From Brevibacillus antibioticus (lineage in GTDB: Bacteria; Bacillota; Bacilli; Brevibacillales; Brevibacillaceae), in assembly GCF_005217615.1 (NCBI RefSeq), contig NZ_SZNK01000001.1, forward strand, positions 3,250,501-3,314,500: a DNA stretch of 64,000 nucleotides. Reading direction: 5' to 3'. The translations under genes and the position numbers were made by a program. Below the pieces are notes generated by a model. That model was not told where the DNA came from. It searched no databases and saw nothing but the letters and a program-made list of their open reading frames with translations. Of this stretch, positions 26,498-35,114 are shown in pieces. Numbering within the stretch: position 1 is the first letter of the stretch; every line of letters begins with the position of its first letter.

Positions 26498-26890
26498 ATG
26501 GCGATCAAAAAGCTGGAGCATGTGGGCTTGATGGTAAAAGATTTGGACTCCTCAGTTGCCTTTTACACCGAAGTGATTGGGATGGAGCTAAAAGGTAAGC
26601 TGGCTCATTCCAACGGAGATATTACGCTTGCTTTTCTTGGATTTCCGGGAAGCACTGAGACAGAGCTGGAGCTCATTCACGGATACAGCGATTCACTGCC
26701 GGTAGAGGGTAAGGTCCACCACCTGGCGTTTGCTGTGGACAACCTCGAGGCTGAAATCGACCGTTTGAAGCAACTACAAGTATCCTTTATCGATCAGGAA
26801 ATAACCACCTTGCCGAACGGCTCGCGTTACATGTTCTTCGAAGGCCCGAATGGAGAATGGCTGGAGCTATTTGAAAGCACAAGAACGTAG
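26498..26890 (+). CDS. VOC family protein (glyoxalase-like)
   Basis: 130 aa single VOC domain: KKLEHVGLMVKDLDSSVAFY, then E-L-E-L-I-H, V-H-H-L-A-F-A-V and E-G-P-N-G-E-W-L-E-L-F. The H at the front, central E/H and the last E could be metal ligands as in glyoxalase I. The ATG at 26498 is preferred over one seven codons earlier that has no ribosome-binding site. The substrate is unknown. Confidence 0.8.
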   Translation: MAIKKLEHVGLMVKDLDSSVAFYTEVIGMELKGKLAHSNGDITLAFLGFPGSTETELELIHGYSDSLPVEGKVHHLAFAVDNLEAEIDRLKQLQVSFIDQEITTLPNGSRYMFFEGPNGEWLELFESTRT

Positions 26891-26919
26891 AGGGAAAAGA
26901 TTCTCCTTTTCCTTCTACG
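26886..26919. terminator. Stem-loop between convergent genes
   Basis: CGTAGAGGGAAAAG pairs imperfectly with CTTTTCCTTCTACG. T-runs are poor, so the termination role is likely but not certain. Confidence 0.45.
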
Positions 26920-26930
26920 CCCCTCTCCTT

Positions 26931-28445
26931 CTATTTTACTTTGATCTCTTTTCTACGTCCCATATACCACTGATAGAACCTTTCCGCCAACTCTATCGGC
27001 ACATCCGTTACCCCTTTATGACTCACTGGTTTGGCGCGATTGACCGTTTTGATCGAAGCCAGACCTAACTGCTTTTGAATAAGGTCTCTTTTGACGTTGA
27101 CCTCAATAATCTTTTCTCGTTTGGAGACAAATAACGTTGTGGTTAAGCTCCCTGTTTGGAACTGAATAAAGTGATCATTCAAGGTGTATTGCGTGTTGTA
27201 AAATTCAATGACCTCTAAGACCAGAACGAACAGTGTCAAAGCAATGGATATGATCCACCATGCTTGCTCCCATCCCCAAATATTCGGCTTGAAGTAGGCA
27301 AGCGCACCTGTTCCTACGATCCAAATCCAGCTCGATCTGACCAAGCGAACCCATAACGATTGGATTGGGAGACTCGTCATTTCTTCTGTCACTTCATACG
27401 CAGGTAATATTTCTGAAATCATCTCATACGCACGTTTTACCGGTAAGAATGGATAGAGTGAGCTGATATCCTGCTTATCTTTATCCGAATCACTATTCCC
27501 GCCGACAACCGTCAGCTTGACTTCGGCGAGTCCCAGCATGCGCTTTAACAAGGATTGCTTGATTTTAATTGCCTGCACTCTCTCTTTTGCGATCGAAAAA
27601 GCTGTTTCTTCAATGACTCCTTTGGCAATATAAATCCGCTCATGATCCGACGAAATCTCATATTTTCCGTAACGAATATAGGTCGTGACCATGCCGAATC
27701 CGATGGACAGCACGAGAAGTCCAACAACTGTCAGCGTAATCAATGTCCACGAGCTCGTAATAAGTGAATAAATACCTACTACTTGCTCCTCCACGTCGAT
27801 ATAATCGGTTACTTTGAAATACGCCCATACCAGTAACGTAATCATCCCGAGGAAGCTGAAAGAAGTGAAGGAAGCCTTGATAATCTCTTTTTTCGTTGGC
27901 GTAAAGTGAATGATTCGTTCAGGAGCGGTATACGGCGTACCGATTTCCTCCGAAGAGGTCACGTCTCCTGCTTTCCCTTCCACCTCAGTCTCTTTCTCCA
28001 ATCGCACTGCCTGTTTCGTGTAAGCCTCCAGTCGATCCGCTTCTTTCAAAGAAATCACCGCGAATTCCACGGTAGAATCATCGCCAACCATCCCTGTCTC
28101 AAATCGGATGGAAGTCACTTTTAAAATCCGGTGCAGCACCGTCTTATGTCGATTGACGTTTTGGATTTTGGTAAAGGGAATCGTTTGCTTTTTCTTCGTA
28201 AAAACTCCCCCGTAAAGATGGAAGGACGTATCATCCAGCCTATACTTGTACGAAGCCCATTTCAAAACCAGATAGACCAGCATCCCTGTTACATAGATGA
28301 AATAAACAATTCTCCCATACGTAACGAATTCGTTTGGCGAGTCATAATTGAACACAAACAGAATCAACGTAGGAAAAAACAGATGCTTTACTTGAATAAT
28401 GAGATCAAAAAGGATATGTAGTGGATGGTATCGTTTTGCTTCCAT
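26931..28445 (-). CDS. ydbT: bPH2 membrane protein, YdbT-like
   Basis: 504 aa with pairs of membrane helices, each followed by a bacterial PH-like domain (bPH2/DUF304); three domains are visible, for example Y-R-L-D-D-T-S-F-H-L-Y-G-G and Y-T-L-N-D-H-F-I-Q-F-Q-T-G. The length and the partner match YdbT of B. subtilis, which with YdbS protects against certain bacteriocins. The ATG at 28445 follows AAGGAAGTGGAG; it begins 2 bp after the ydbS stop. Confidence 0.85.
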   Translation of the reverse strand: MEAKRYHPLHILFDLIIQVKHLFFPTLILFVFNYDSPNEFVTYGRIVYFIYVTGMLVYLVLKWASYKYRLDDTSFHLYGGVFTKKKQTIPFTKIQNVNRHKTVLHRILKVTSIRFETGMVGDDSTVEFAVISLKEADRLEAYTKQAVRLEKETEVEGKAGDVTSSEEIGTPYTAPERIIHFTPTKKEIIKASFTSFSFLGMITLLVWAYFKVTDYIDVEEQVVGIYSLITSSWTLITLTVVGLLVLSIGFGMVTTYIRYGKYEISSDHERIYIAKGVIEETAFSIAKERVQAIKIKQSLLKRMLGLAEVKLTVVGGNSDSDKDKQDISSLYPFLPVKRAYEMISEILPAYEVTEEMTSLPIQSLWVRLVRSSWIWIVGTGALAYFKPNIWGWEQAWWIISIALTLFVLVLEVIEFYNTQYTLNDHFIQFQTGSLTTTLFVSKREKIIEVNVKRDLIQKQLGLASIKTVNRAKPVSHKGVTDVPIELAERFYQWYMGRRKEIKVK

Positions 28446-28447
28446 CA

Positions 28448-28939
28448 CTACTCCACTTCCTTTAATTTGGCGTAGTGAGCAATCTGTTCTCTTAATCGAG
28501 AAGCGACATCCCCCGGCAGTCCTGGAATTTCGTGCGAGGAGCCCATTGTTTTTATCGAGATGGTGTACAGTCCGTACTTTCGTAAAATCGGCCCTTGTTT
28601 CGTTGAGACTGCTTGTATTTTCGTCATGGGAACAAGGACATGTTTCTCTATGATCACCCCGAATTTCATTTGCAGGAAATCTTCGTCGATATCATACCGC
28701 CAGCTTTTATATAAAAAATACGGCTCGACAAAAAACCAAATCGTCGCGAACACACCGATCACGAGCAATCCATCCAGACTCCATCCGATCCATTCGTTCC
28801 AGGCAAAAAGATTATCTAAATAATAAAGAACGGACAAAATAACAAGCCCGATTACTACGGTAATCCCCTCAGTAATAAGCTGTACCTTGAACGCATCCTT
28901 GGACAAGCATTTTTGCGGTGAGCTAATTGAAGATGGCAT
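28448..28939 (-). CDS. ydbS: bPH2 membrane protein, YdbS-like
   Basis: 163 aa. Two helices (about 25-45 and 52-72) are followed by one PH-like domain (W-R-Y-D-I-D-E-D-F-L-Q-M-K-F-G and V-P-M-T-K-I-Q-A-V-S). It pairs with the YdbT-like gene. AGGAGTGATGAT precedes the ATG. Confidence 0.85.
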   Translation of the reverse strand: MPSSISSPQKCLSKDAFKVQLITEGITVVIGLVILSVLYYLDNLFAWNEWIGWSLDGLLVIGVFATIWFFVEPYFLYKSWRYDIDEDFLQMKFGVIIEKHVLVPMTKIQAVSTKQGPILRKYGLYTISIKTMGSSHEIPGLPGDVASRLREQIAHYAKLKEVE

Positions 28940-29104
28940 ATCATCACTCCTGTATGTTAATTACGCGGTCCATTCGCTCTTTATTACATACGTAAAACAA
29001 TCCGCATGGTTTCAACAGACGATTTTTCGCGCAGCAAGCGAATACTCTCATGCTGTTCGACTCATACTAAATGATGGAGAAAACGGCTTGTAAAAATTAT
29101 CACA

Positions 29105-29119
29105 TTATAATCATTATAA
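29105..29119. promoter_or_regulatory. PerR box 1
   Basis: TTATAATCATTATAA is an exact match to the published Bacillus PerR box TTATAATnATTATAA. It lies just upstream of the TTGACT -35-like sequence at 29125-29130. Confidence 0.85.
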
Positions 29120-29124
29120 AAAAC

Positions 29125-29153
29125 TTGACTTACTGAATCATTTATTAAATAAT
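29125..29153 (+). promoter_or_regulatory. Promoter of ahpCF
   Basis: TTGACT (29125-29130) and AATAAT (29148-29153) are 17 bp apart and are bracketed by the two PerR boxes. Confidence 0.65.
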
Positions 29154-29164
29154 AATCATTGTAA
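29150..29164. promoter_or_regulatory. PerR box 2, overlapping the -10
   Basis: TAATAATCATTGTAA matches 13 of 15 positions of the PerR box and covers the -10 region, where repressor binding would block RNA polymerase. Confidence 0.7.
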
Positions 29165-29240
29165 ATTATATTCAAGCATGCCTCGTTACGCATGTCTTTG
29201 AATATGTACTATACAAATAACATATAAAGGAGCTAACACT

Positions 29241-29804
29241 ATGTCACTCATCGGAACTGAAGTATTGCCTTTTAAAGCACAAGCATTCCAAAAAGGTAAA
29301 TTCCTCGAAGTAACAGAAGCAAACTTCAAAGGTCAATGGAGCGTAGTTTGCTTCTACCCAGCAGACTTTACTTTCGTTTGCCCTACTGAACTTGAAGATC
29401 TGCAAAACCAATATGCAACTTTGAAAGAACTCGGTGTTGAAGTATACTCCGTTTCTACAGATACTCACTTCACTCATAAAGCATGGCATTCCAGCTCTGA
29501 AGCAATCGGTAAAGTAGAATACATCATGATCGGCGATCCTTCCCATGTGATCTCCCGCAACTTCGATGTATTGATCGAAGCTGAAGGTCTGGCAGATCGC
29601 GGTACATTCATCATCGACCCAGACGGTGTCGTTCAAGCTGTTGAGATTACTGCAGGTGGCATTGGCCGTGATGCAAGTGCTCTGATCAACAAAATCAAAG
29701 CAGCACAATATGTTCGCAACAATCCAGGTGAAGTTTGCCCAGCAAAATGGCAAGAAGGTGGCAAAACACTGAAACCAAGCCTTGATCTCGTAGGCAAAAT
29801 TTAA
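29241..29804 (+). CDS. ahpC: Alkyl hydroperoxide reductase peroxiredoxin subunit
   Basis: 187 aa, a typical 2-Cys peroxiredoxin. The peroxidatic cysteine is C47 in DFTFVCPTE and the resolving cysteine is C166 in EVCPAKW. It reduces hydrogen peroxide and organic peroxides in the cytoplasm and is recharged by AhpF encoded 13 bp downstream. AAGGAGC lies upstream of the ATG. Two PerR boxes at the promoter predict induction by peroxide. Confidence 0.96.
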   Translation: MSLIGTEVLPFKAQAFQKGKFLEVTEANFKGQWSVVCFYPADFTFVCPTELEDLQNQYATLKELGVEVYSVSTDTHFTHKAWHSSSEAIGKVEYIMIGDPSHVISRNFDVLIEAEGLADRGTFIIDPDGVVQAVEITAGGIGRDASALINKIKAAQYVRNNPGEVCPAKWQEGGKTLKPSLDLVGKI

Positions 29805-29817
29805 GGTGTGATAGATA

Positions 29818-31347
29818 ATGGCCCTTGACCAAGAAATTAAAGCGCAACTAGAACAGTATCTCGAGCTCTTGGAAGGCGATATTGTACTCAAGGTCAGTGC
29901 AGGCACGGATGAAGCATCTTCTGAGATGCTTGCACTGATTGATGAGCTAGCCAGCATGTCTTTGAAGATCAGTGTGGAGAAAGCAGAACTCACTCGCACA
30001 CCTAGCTTTAGCGTAAACCGTGTCGGTGAAGATACTGGCGTCGTTTTTGCTGGTACTCCACTGGGTCACGAATTTACATCCCTGGTATTGGCTCTCTTGC
30101 AAGTTAGCGGAAGAGCTCCAAAGGTCGAGCAAAGTGTCATTGATCAAATCAAAGACCTTCGTGGTGAATATAAGTTCGAATCTTACATCAGCTTGAGCTG
30201 CCACAATTGTCCAGATGTTGTCCAAGCTTTGAACTTGATGAGTATCTTCAATCCTGGTATTACCCATACAATGATTGACGGTGCCGTATTCAAGGACGAG
30301 GTAGAGAGCAAAAACGTGATGGCTGTGCCAAGCGTTTTCCTCAATGGTGAATTTTTCGAAAGCGGCCGTATGACCGTGGAAGAAATTCTTGCCAAGCTGG
30401 GTTCTGCTCCAGACGCATCTGAGTATGACAATAAAGACCCTTATGATGTGCTTGTTGTCGGCGGTGGCCCAGCAGGTGCTAGTGCGGCGATCTATGCAGC
30501 ACGCAAAGGGATTCGTACTGGTCTTGTCGCTGAACGCCTTGGCGGTCAAGTCAATGACACATTGGGCATTGAGAACTTCATCAGTGTGAAATACATTGAA
30601 GGTCCTCAACTCGCAGCCAACTTGGAAAAGCAAGTGAAAGAGTATGGCATTGATGTCATGAAGCTGCAACGTGCCAAGCGCTTAGAGAAGAAGGATCTGA
30701 TCGAAATTGAACTCGAAAACGGCGCTGTTCTGAAGAGTAAGACAGTCATCTTGTCGACAGGTGCTCGTTGGCGGAATCTGGGTGTACCAGGTGAAGCAGA
30801 GTTCAAGAACAAGGGTGTAGCTTATTGCCCTCACTGCGATGGTCCTTTGTTCATAGGCAAAGATGTTGCAGTTGTTGGCGGCGGTAATTCAGGTGTGGAA
30901 GCAGCGATTGATCTCGCAGGTATTGTGAAGCATGTAACCGTTCTGGAATTCTCGCCAGAGCTGAAGGCTGACGCAGTATTGCAAGATCGTCTCTACAGTC
31001 TGCCGAATGTCACTGTACTCAAAAACGTTCAAACCAAAGAAATTACGGGTACGGATAAAGTAAACGGTATTTCTTATATTGATCGTGAGACAAGTGAAAC
31101 CAAGCACATTGAATTGCAAGGTGTGTTTGTACAGATCGGTCTGGTACCGAATACAGATTGGTTGGGCGACACGCTTGAACGCACTCGCTTTGGTGAGATC
31201 GTAGTAGACAGCCATGGTTCTACAAACGTCCCTGGTGTTTTTGCTGCCGGTGACTGCACGAACAGTGCTTATAAACAGATCATCATTTCGATGGGATCTG
31301 GTGCTACTGCGGCTTTGGGAGCTTTCGATTATCTCATCCGCAACTAA
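29818..31347 (+). CDS. ahpF: Alkyl hydroperoxide reductase flavoprotein subunit
   Basis: 509 aa. The N-terminal domain is a tandem thioredoxin fold with the CxxC in [12 protein letters not shown]. The rest is a thioredoxin-reductase module: FAD motif [14 protein letters not shown], redox CxxC in [12 protein letters not shown](P)H motif [17 protein letters not shown], and G-V-F-A-A-G-D-C-T near the end. It transfers electrons from NADH to AhpC. Operon with ahpC, closed by a strong terminator. Confidence 0.96.
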   Translation: MALDQEIKAQLEQYLELLEGDIVLKVSAGTDEASSEMLALIDELASMSLKISVEKAELTRTPSFSVNRVGEDTGVVFAGTPLGHEFTSLVLALLQVSGRAPKVEQSVIDQIKDLRGEYKFESYISLSCHNCPDVVQALNLMSIFNPGITHTMIDGAVFKDEVESKNVMAVPSVFLNGEFFESGRMTVEEILAKLGSAPDASEYDNKDPYDVLVVGGGPAGASAAIYAARKGIRTGLVAERLGGQVNDTLGIENFISVKYIEGPQLAANLEKQVKEYGIDVMKLQRAKRLEKKDLIEIELENGAVLKSKTVILSTGARWRNLGVPGEAEFKNKGVAYCPHCDGPLFIGKDVAVVGGGNSGVEAAIDLAGIVKHVTVLEFSPELKADAVLQDRLYSLPNVTVLKNVQTKEITGTDKVNGISYIDRETSETKHIELQGVFVQIGLVPNTDWLGDTLERTRFGEIVVDSHGSTNVPGVFAAGDCTNSAYKQIIISMGSGATAALGAFDYLIRN

Positions 31348-31351
31348 GAAC

Positions 31352-31400
31352 AAGGGGCTGTCCCATAAGTAGATTTTTCTACTGCGGGACACCCCTTTTT
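31352..31400 (+). terminator. Terminator of ahpCF
   Basis: AAGGGGCTGTCCC and GGGACACCCCTT form a long stem, with an inner AGTAG/CTACT stem, then TTTTT. Confidence 0.85.
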
Positions 31401-31882
31401 CGTTCAATTGAAACAGGAAACGACGGAATCCTCGATTATTTTTCATTGACAACGCTCGGGAGATCATCGTTTACGCTTACAACGAGCTGACTACGTAGGT
31501 CACCTGACATAGACTGAGCATGGGTACTTTCACGACATGTGCCTTCCCTATTACACAGTGGAGTCTAACAATTCATTGGTGAAAATGCTGATCCAGATAG
31601 TTATCAGGCGGGGGATAGCTCCCCTCAGAACAAAGGGAAAAGACAGATCGTTATTTTCTTTGTAAACAAAAAGAAAACAGACTCATGAGGTCTGCTGATT
31701 GTTATGAGCTTTATTGTGTTTATCGTATCTTGTTACAGTTATCCTTGTGGGTTATCGCTATACATAATAATAGAAGGTTTTTTAGGTAACGACATGCTAT
31801 TTGCACCAGTGGAAACAACAACTAGAGAGCAAACTATTATCAGTGAAACTCTTGAAAGGACAGTTAAAAACTTCCTCATATG
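31401..31882. other. Gene-poor stretch with fragmentary coding-like sequence
   Basis: No supported gene. A short plus-strand frame near 31425-31490 (F-F-I-D-N-A-R-E-I-I-V-Y-A-Y-N-E-L) looks protein-like but has no start and is stopped on both sides. A small stem (CAGAC-TCATGAG-GTCTG) lies at about 31678-31694. It is probably degraded DNA at the edge of the accessory region. Confidence 0.35.
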
Positions 31883-33166
31883 TTACCCCTCATTTCTTAT
31901 CCCGAATTTAATAACATTATATACTTCATTCAATTTTTTCAGAAGTTCCAAATCCATATCTTTTTTTAATTCACAATGATGCATGTTTATCTCAACAGCG
32001 CAAGACATTATTTCTTCGATACGATTGATTTTTCCGTAATACACAATACTTTGTAGATAAGCATCCATGCCCTCATTGAAATGACCGCGACTAACAAGGA
32101 AGGCTCCTTTGTTTTTGTAATAATTCCCTATTCCAGAAAAGTTGTAAGCATTATTAAAATCAAAAGAGAAGTTTTGTTCCTCTGTGTTGATAACTTGTTC
32201 GATGGAGTTTACGTCATTAACGTTAAGTAATGCTTCTATTAGGTCGTTGACTCTATGGATTAGATTGTTCTTTGTCGCTTCCCCTACACACTCCCTGAGC
32301 AATGGTATTGCTTCCTGATAATGACCAGTCTTTGACAAGATAATTGCACGCAGATACTTGGAGCGTTCCATGATAAAACGGTAGCCTAACTTTTCGTACA
32401 TTTCTATATGGGATTCCATGTCTTCAAATTTGCCCATTCGCATATAGGAATTGCAAATAGCCAAGGCGATTCGTTCCTTTATTTCATTGCTTGTAGAATC
32501 CTCGGCATGTCCCATTTTTCCAAGTTCAATACACTGCTCATATTTTTTCAAGTCATGTGCATCAAATGCCATTAAGTAGCAAAGGTTAATTCTCTCTTCA
32601 TGACTCAAAAACTCTATGTAATACAATACTTCTTCCCCGTGACGAAAGGTTTCTTCGAGGCGGTGTGGGTTATTTCTTTCGATACGGTATCTATGAAATA
32701 AAGCTTTAGACATGTATGGTTGAATCCCGCGAGTCCGACAATATTGAGCAAGTTGGTTAAAGAGCACTAGCTTAATTTCTGTGTCTTCAACAGTGAGGGC
32801 AGTATTGTACAGGATCTCTACTGAGTCCTCAGTTTTCTCTTTTGGATTTTCGAGTATACGGGAAACTATTTTTATAGTTAGGTCTTCGTTTGGGAGTTGA
32901 ATAGCTTCGAGCAACAAATCGTGTAAGCTACTGTTCCGTGTCTCATTAGAGATGTAAAGTTCGATTATCTCCTCATATTGTACATCCAATGCTTCAAAGA
33001 TGCGTAACAAGGTTATTAGTTCTGGTCGCTTTGTTTCACCATTTTCAATTCTTGATATAGAGCTTTTACTGACACCTGATTTTTCTTCTAGTTCAGAAAG
33101 AGTGAGTTTATTTTGGGTTCTGTACCGCAATATTATTTCGCCAATATGGTCTTCCACATTTTTCAC
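31883..33166 (-). CDS. XRE helix-turn-helix regulator with TPR domain (RRNPP-like)
   Basis: 427 aa. The N-terminal helix-turn-helix (residues 5-60; LTLSELEEKSGVSKSSISRI) is followed by about 350 residues of helical hairpins of TPR type (for example L-A-I-C-N-S-Y-M-R-M-G-K-F-E-D-M and G-A-F-L-V-S-R-G-H-F-N-E-G-M-D-A-Y). This architecture is that of NprR/PlcR/Rap-type regulators controlled by short secreted peptides. It starts with GTG; GGTGA is a weak ribosome-binding site. A strong promoter (33208-33236) precedes it. Divergent to it is a Spo0E-like phosphatase gene, with Spo0A boxes between. Whether a peptide ligand exists is not shown; nearby decayed secreted-protein genes are candidates. 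Confidence 0.82.
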   Translation of the reverse strand: MKNVEDHIGEIILRYRTQNKLTLSELEEKSGVSKSSISRIENGETKRPELITLLRIFEALDVQYEEIIELYISNETRNSSLHDLLLEAIQLPNEDLTIKIVSRILENPKEKTEDSVEILYNTALTVEDTEIKLVLFNQLAQYCRTRGIQPYMSKALFHRYRIERNNPHRLEETFRHGEEVLYYIEFLSHEERINLCYLMAFDAHDLKKYEQCIELGKMGHAEDSTSNEIKERIALAICNSYMRMGKFEDMESHIEMYEKLGYRFIMERSKYLRAIILSKTGHYQEAIPLLRECVGEATKNNLIHRVNDLIEALLNVNDVNSIEQVINTEEQNFSFDFNNAYNFSGIGNYYKNKGAFLVSRGHFNEGMDAYLQSIVYYGKINRIEEIMSCAVEINMHHCELKKDMDLELLKKLNEVYNVIKFGIRNEG

Positions 33167-33207
33167 TCAATTCACCACTTTTCCATTTTATTACATATAC
33201 GAAAAGC

Positions 33208-33236
33208 ATTATATCAATAGGAGTTAGAACTATCAA
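33208..33236 (-). promoter_or_regulatory. SigA-type promoter of the XRE-TPR gene
   Basis: On the minus strand TTGATA (33231-33236) and TATAAT (33208-33213), spacer 17 bp. Confidence 0.75.
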
Positions 33237-33254
33237 ACGCAAGCATTCGATCTG

Positions 33255-33262
33255 TTTCGACA
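33255..33262 (-). promoter_or_regulatory. Spo0A box A
   Basis: TTTCGACA is the complement of TGTCGAAA, an exact match to the 0A-box core TGTCGAA. It is 19 bp upstream of the -35 of the XRE-TPR promoter. Confidence 0.55.
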
Positions 33263-33286
33263 ATTCTTGATTTTTATAATTTTTTG

Positions 33287-33293
33287 TGTCGAA
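33287..33293 (+). promoter_or_regulatory. Spo0A box B
   Basis: TGTCGAA, an exact 0A-box core in opposite orientation to box A, two bases before the -35 of the Spo0E-like gene promoter. This is a common activation position for Spo0A. Confidence 0.55.
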
Positions 33294-33294
33294 C

Positions 33295-33330
33295 GTTGCA
33301 TAAATGGAAAAATACTCACTATTATGCAAC
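33295..33330. promoter_or_regulatory. Promoter of the Spo0E-like gene within a 9-bp inverted repeat
   Basis: GTTGCATAA (33295-33303) and TTATGCAAC (33322-33330) are perfect inverted repeats. They coincide with a -35 (TTGCAT, 33296-33301) and a -10 (TATTAT, 33320-33325) spaced 18 bp. A dimeric protein bound to the repeat would cover the whole promoter; the XRE-TPR regulator is the obvious candidate. Confidence 0.6.
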
Positions 33331-33397
33331 AACTGGTATTCTCTGGAAGAAGCGAGGTGATGCAATGGGGGTGAGTTAAATAGTGAGAAGGTATGAA

Positions 33398-33571
33398 ATG
33401 AGGAACGAAGACTTATTACAGAAGATTGATACCCTTCAATTCCAACTGAACGAAATTTTCAAACAGAAGGGAAGTCTAACTGACTGTGCTGTGGTAAAGG
33501 TGAGTCAAGAGCTTGATGATTACGTAGTGGAGCATCAACGTAGAATGAGAGATGAAGTGTCAGGCAAATAG
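33398..33571 (+). CDS. Spo0E-like aspartyl-phosphate phosphatase
   Basis: 57 aa. The protein has the family's helical hairpin and the S-Q-x-L-D signature (KVSQELDDYVVEHQR). Spo0E-type proteins remove the phosphate from Spo0A and so delay sporulation. The ATG at 33398 has GAGAAGG upstream. Spo0A boxes and an inverted repeat at the promoter suggest feedback by Spo0A and control by the divergent regulator (inference). Confidence 0.8.
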   Translation: MRNEDLLQKIDTLQFQLNEIFKQKGSLTDCAVVKVSQELDDYVVEHQRRMRDEVSGK

Positions 33572-33614
33572 AGCACCACCAGTAATTAATCTGATTAACA
33601 ATTTAGGGGTTATT

Positions 33615-33700
33615 GTGGTGAAAAAGGCAGCTATGGCGACAGTTATCTTTAAGTCTGCTATCTAGTGTATCTTTACCTACTTTGGCATTCTCACAATAAA
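33615..33700 (+). pseudogene. Decayed short secreted-peptide gene
   Basis: After AGGGG, GTG-GTG-AAA-AAG opens a signal-peptide-like frame (V-V-K-K-A-A-M-A-T-V-I) that is cut by a stop. Shifting by one base gives L-S-L-L-S-S-V-S-L-P-T-L-A-F-S-Q and a stop. Together these form a complete signal peptide with an A-F-S cleavage region, broken by a one-base indel. It could be the relic of a signalling peptide precursor. Weak case. Confidence 0.35.
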
Positions 33701-33777
33701 AAGAGAATCAATGGGATAATTATAAATATTAGTATAATTTTGTTTTGGGGGGTTAACTTATAAGGAGGAAAAATAAG

Positions 33778-34216
33778 ATGTTTAAAAAAACCATTGTCCC
33801 AATTGTATCTATGGCTGTATTGGCAGTGTCATTAATTGTACCTACTTCAGCTTTTGCAGCTCAAAGTAGTTTAAGTCAAACAAAAGCTATTTCCATCTCT
33901 ACTAAGGAAAATATCCAGCAGGAGAAAGTACAGCCTGAGTGGAAAACAAAGGTTACAAAATAGGCTATTAGAAAATTGATTGAAGCTCTAGATGATAGAC
34001 GGAAGATTATAGCGGTCAAAGATGCTCTAAGGAAGCTCCCGGGGAGATGACGCTGCTAGGTATCTCGATAACGGTATCTCTTACATTCAGAAGAATTTAA
34101 AAGAGCTACTCGAATGGGGAGATGTTTTTGAAAATAACGTTAGAGATGCGATTTCTGGTGCATTGTATGACGCTGGGGTTCCGCTTTCTGTAGCAAGAGG
34201 TATCGCATGGGTGTAA
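33778..34216 (+). pseudogene. Secreted protein gene broken by a stop and a frameshift
   Basis: AAGGAGG and ATG lead into a clear signal peptide (F-K-K-T-I-V-P-I-V ... T-S-A-F-A-A). A TAG at 33961-33963 ends it after 61 residues. The same frame goes on as A-I-R-K-L-I-E-A-L-D-D-R-R-K to about 34045, then a one-base shift continues G-D-D-A-A-R-Y-L-D-N-G-I-S-Y-I-Q-K and E-L-L-E-W-G-D-V-F to V-A-R-G-I-A-W-V and TAA at 34214. The intact gene would encode a secreted helical protein of about 145 aa. The first 61 codons may still be translated into a small exported peptide. No family recognised. Confidence 0.65.
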
Positions 34217-34567
34217 GTGGCCAATGAAACCCTTGAACAAAAGGTAGAACGACTAGAATTTTATGTACACTTGTTGAGGGAATTTGCAGTTGATCCAGAA
34301 ACATTTGTTTTGTGGGATTGGATCATGGCAGAAGGTCTCACAGAAAAAACAGCACAGCAGATTTTAAATGCTTTAAGGAATCATCATCATAGTCTTATAA
34401 AGGCGAAGGAATCGGCGCAGAATGAACCGATTTTAGATGAATTATTAGTTGATCTACGCTTATTATTCCCAACTGATGGAAGAGTAGCAAGTGATGAAAA
34501 GTTAATGCAAATTGTAAAGAGAGCTTCTAAGATGCCTATTTTTCCTTATCTCAAGAAATATTTCTAA
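34217..34567 (+). CDS. DUF1878-like protein
   Basis: 116 aa. ETLEQKVERLEFYVHLLRE and then W-I-M-A-E-G-L-T-E-K-T-A-Q-Q-I resemble Bacillus YhaI-type DUF1878 proteins. Helical and soluble; function unknown. The GTG start is directly after the stop of the preceding remnant, where GGGTG may serve as ribosome-binding site. A terminator follows. Confidence 0.6.
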   Translation: MANETLEQKVERLEFYVHLLREFAVDPETFVLWDWIMAEGLTEKTAQQILNALRNHHHSLIKAKESAQNEPILDELLVDLRLLFPTDGRVASDEKLMQIVKRASKMPIFPYLKKYF

Positions 34568-34583
34568 AGCAGAAGCCGACTTT

Positions 34584-34609
34584 AAAAGGCTCCCAGTTGG
34601 GTGCCTTTT
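34584..34609 (+). terminator. Terminator after the DUF1878-like gene
   Basis: AAAAGGCTCCC-AGTT-GGGTGCCTTTT. Confidence 0.75.
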
Positions 34610-34654
34610 CGTATCTGATGGGGGATGGCTTGAACTTAATTCAAAAGCTTCGAG

Positions 34655-35008
34655 GTTAAAGTGATGACCCCGATAAAAAGAAATTTTACTTTTATGAGAA
34701 ATATGAATGGACGGATAGCCCAGCATTCGATTTAACAGACGCTATTAGTATTGGATTCCTCGATTCTGCTGAACTTGTATTGCCATTGTCATCGAAAGGG
34801 AAAATAACAGAACATGAAACACGTTACTTCTACAGACCTGATAACGACTCGTCTGCAAAATGGAAATGTTCAACTGATAAGTCTGCTCACGACTGGGATA
34901 ATGGAATTCGAGTTGGAAACATAATGATTTTGGAAAGAAGTGGGTGTACCAAAAGCCATTTACTAATTTTCGAATCCGTACTGTAATAGTAAAACTTACC
35001 AAATAAAA
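34655..35008 (+). pseudogene. Decayed extracellular-protein fragment
   Basis: An open frame without start reads D-D-P-D-K-K-K-F-Y-F-Y-E-K-Y-E-W and D-A-I-S-I-G-F-L-D-S-A-E-L-V, then R-Y-F-Y-R-P-D-N-D-S-S and W-D-N-G-I-R-V-G-N-I-M-I. After a one-base shift near 34932 it continues G-K-K-W-V-Y-Q-K-P-F-T-N-F-R-I-R-T-V-I-V to TAA at 35008. The 5' end is missing. No family recognised. Confidence 0.55.
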
Positions 35009-35048
35009 GCATCCCGCTCCACTATGATTGTGAAACGGGATGTTTTTT
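35009..35048. terminator. Terminator between the decayed locus and the prohibitin-like gene
   Basis: GCATCCCG and CGGGATG flank a loop, with TTTTTT on the plus side and a T-rich tail on the minus side. Confidence 0.65.
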
Positions 35049-35114
35049 CATTCCTTTTTGGATTCAGGCGTTCGTGTTTACCCTTTTGCGACAGCCCCTT
35101 GTTCATTTATTCGG

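Noticed and set aside
29244..30669. Long minus-strand ORFs across ahpC and ahpF
   Set aside because: They are mirror frames of highly expressed genes with biased codon use; ahpC and ahpF are unmistakable.
31425..31490. Transposase or recombinase relic after ahpF
   Set aside because: The protein-like fragment is too short to assign and no matching inverted repeats were found.
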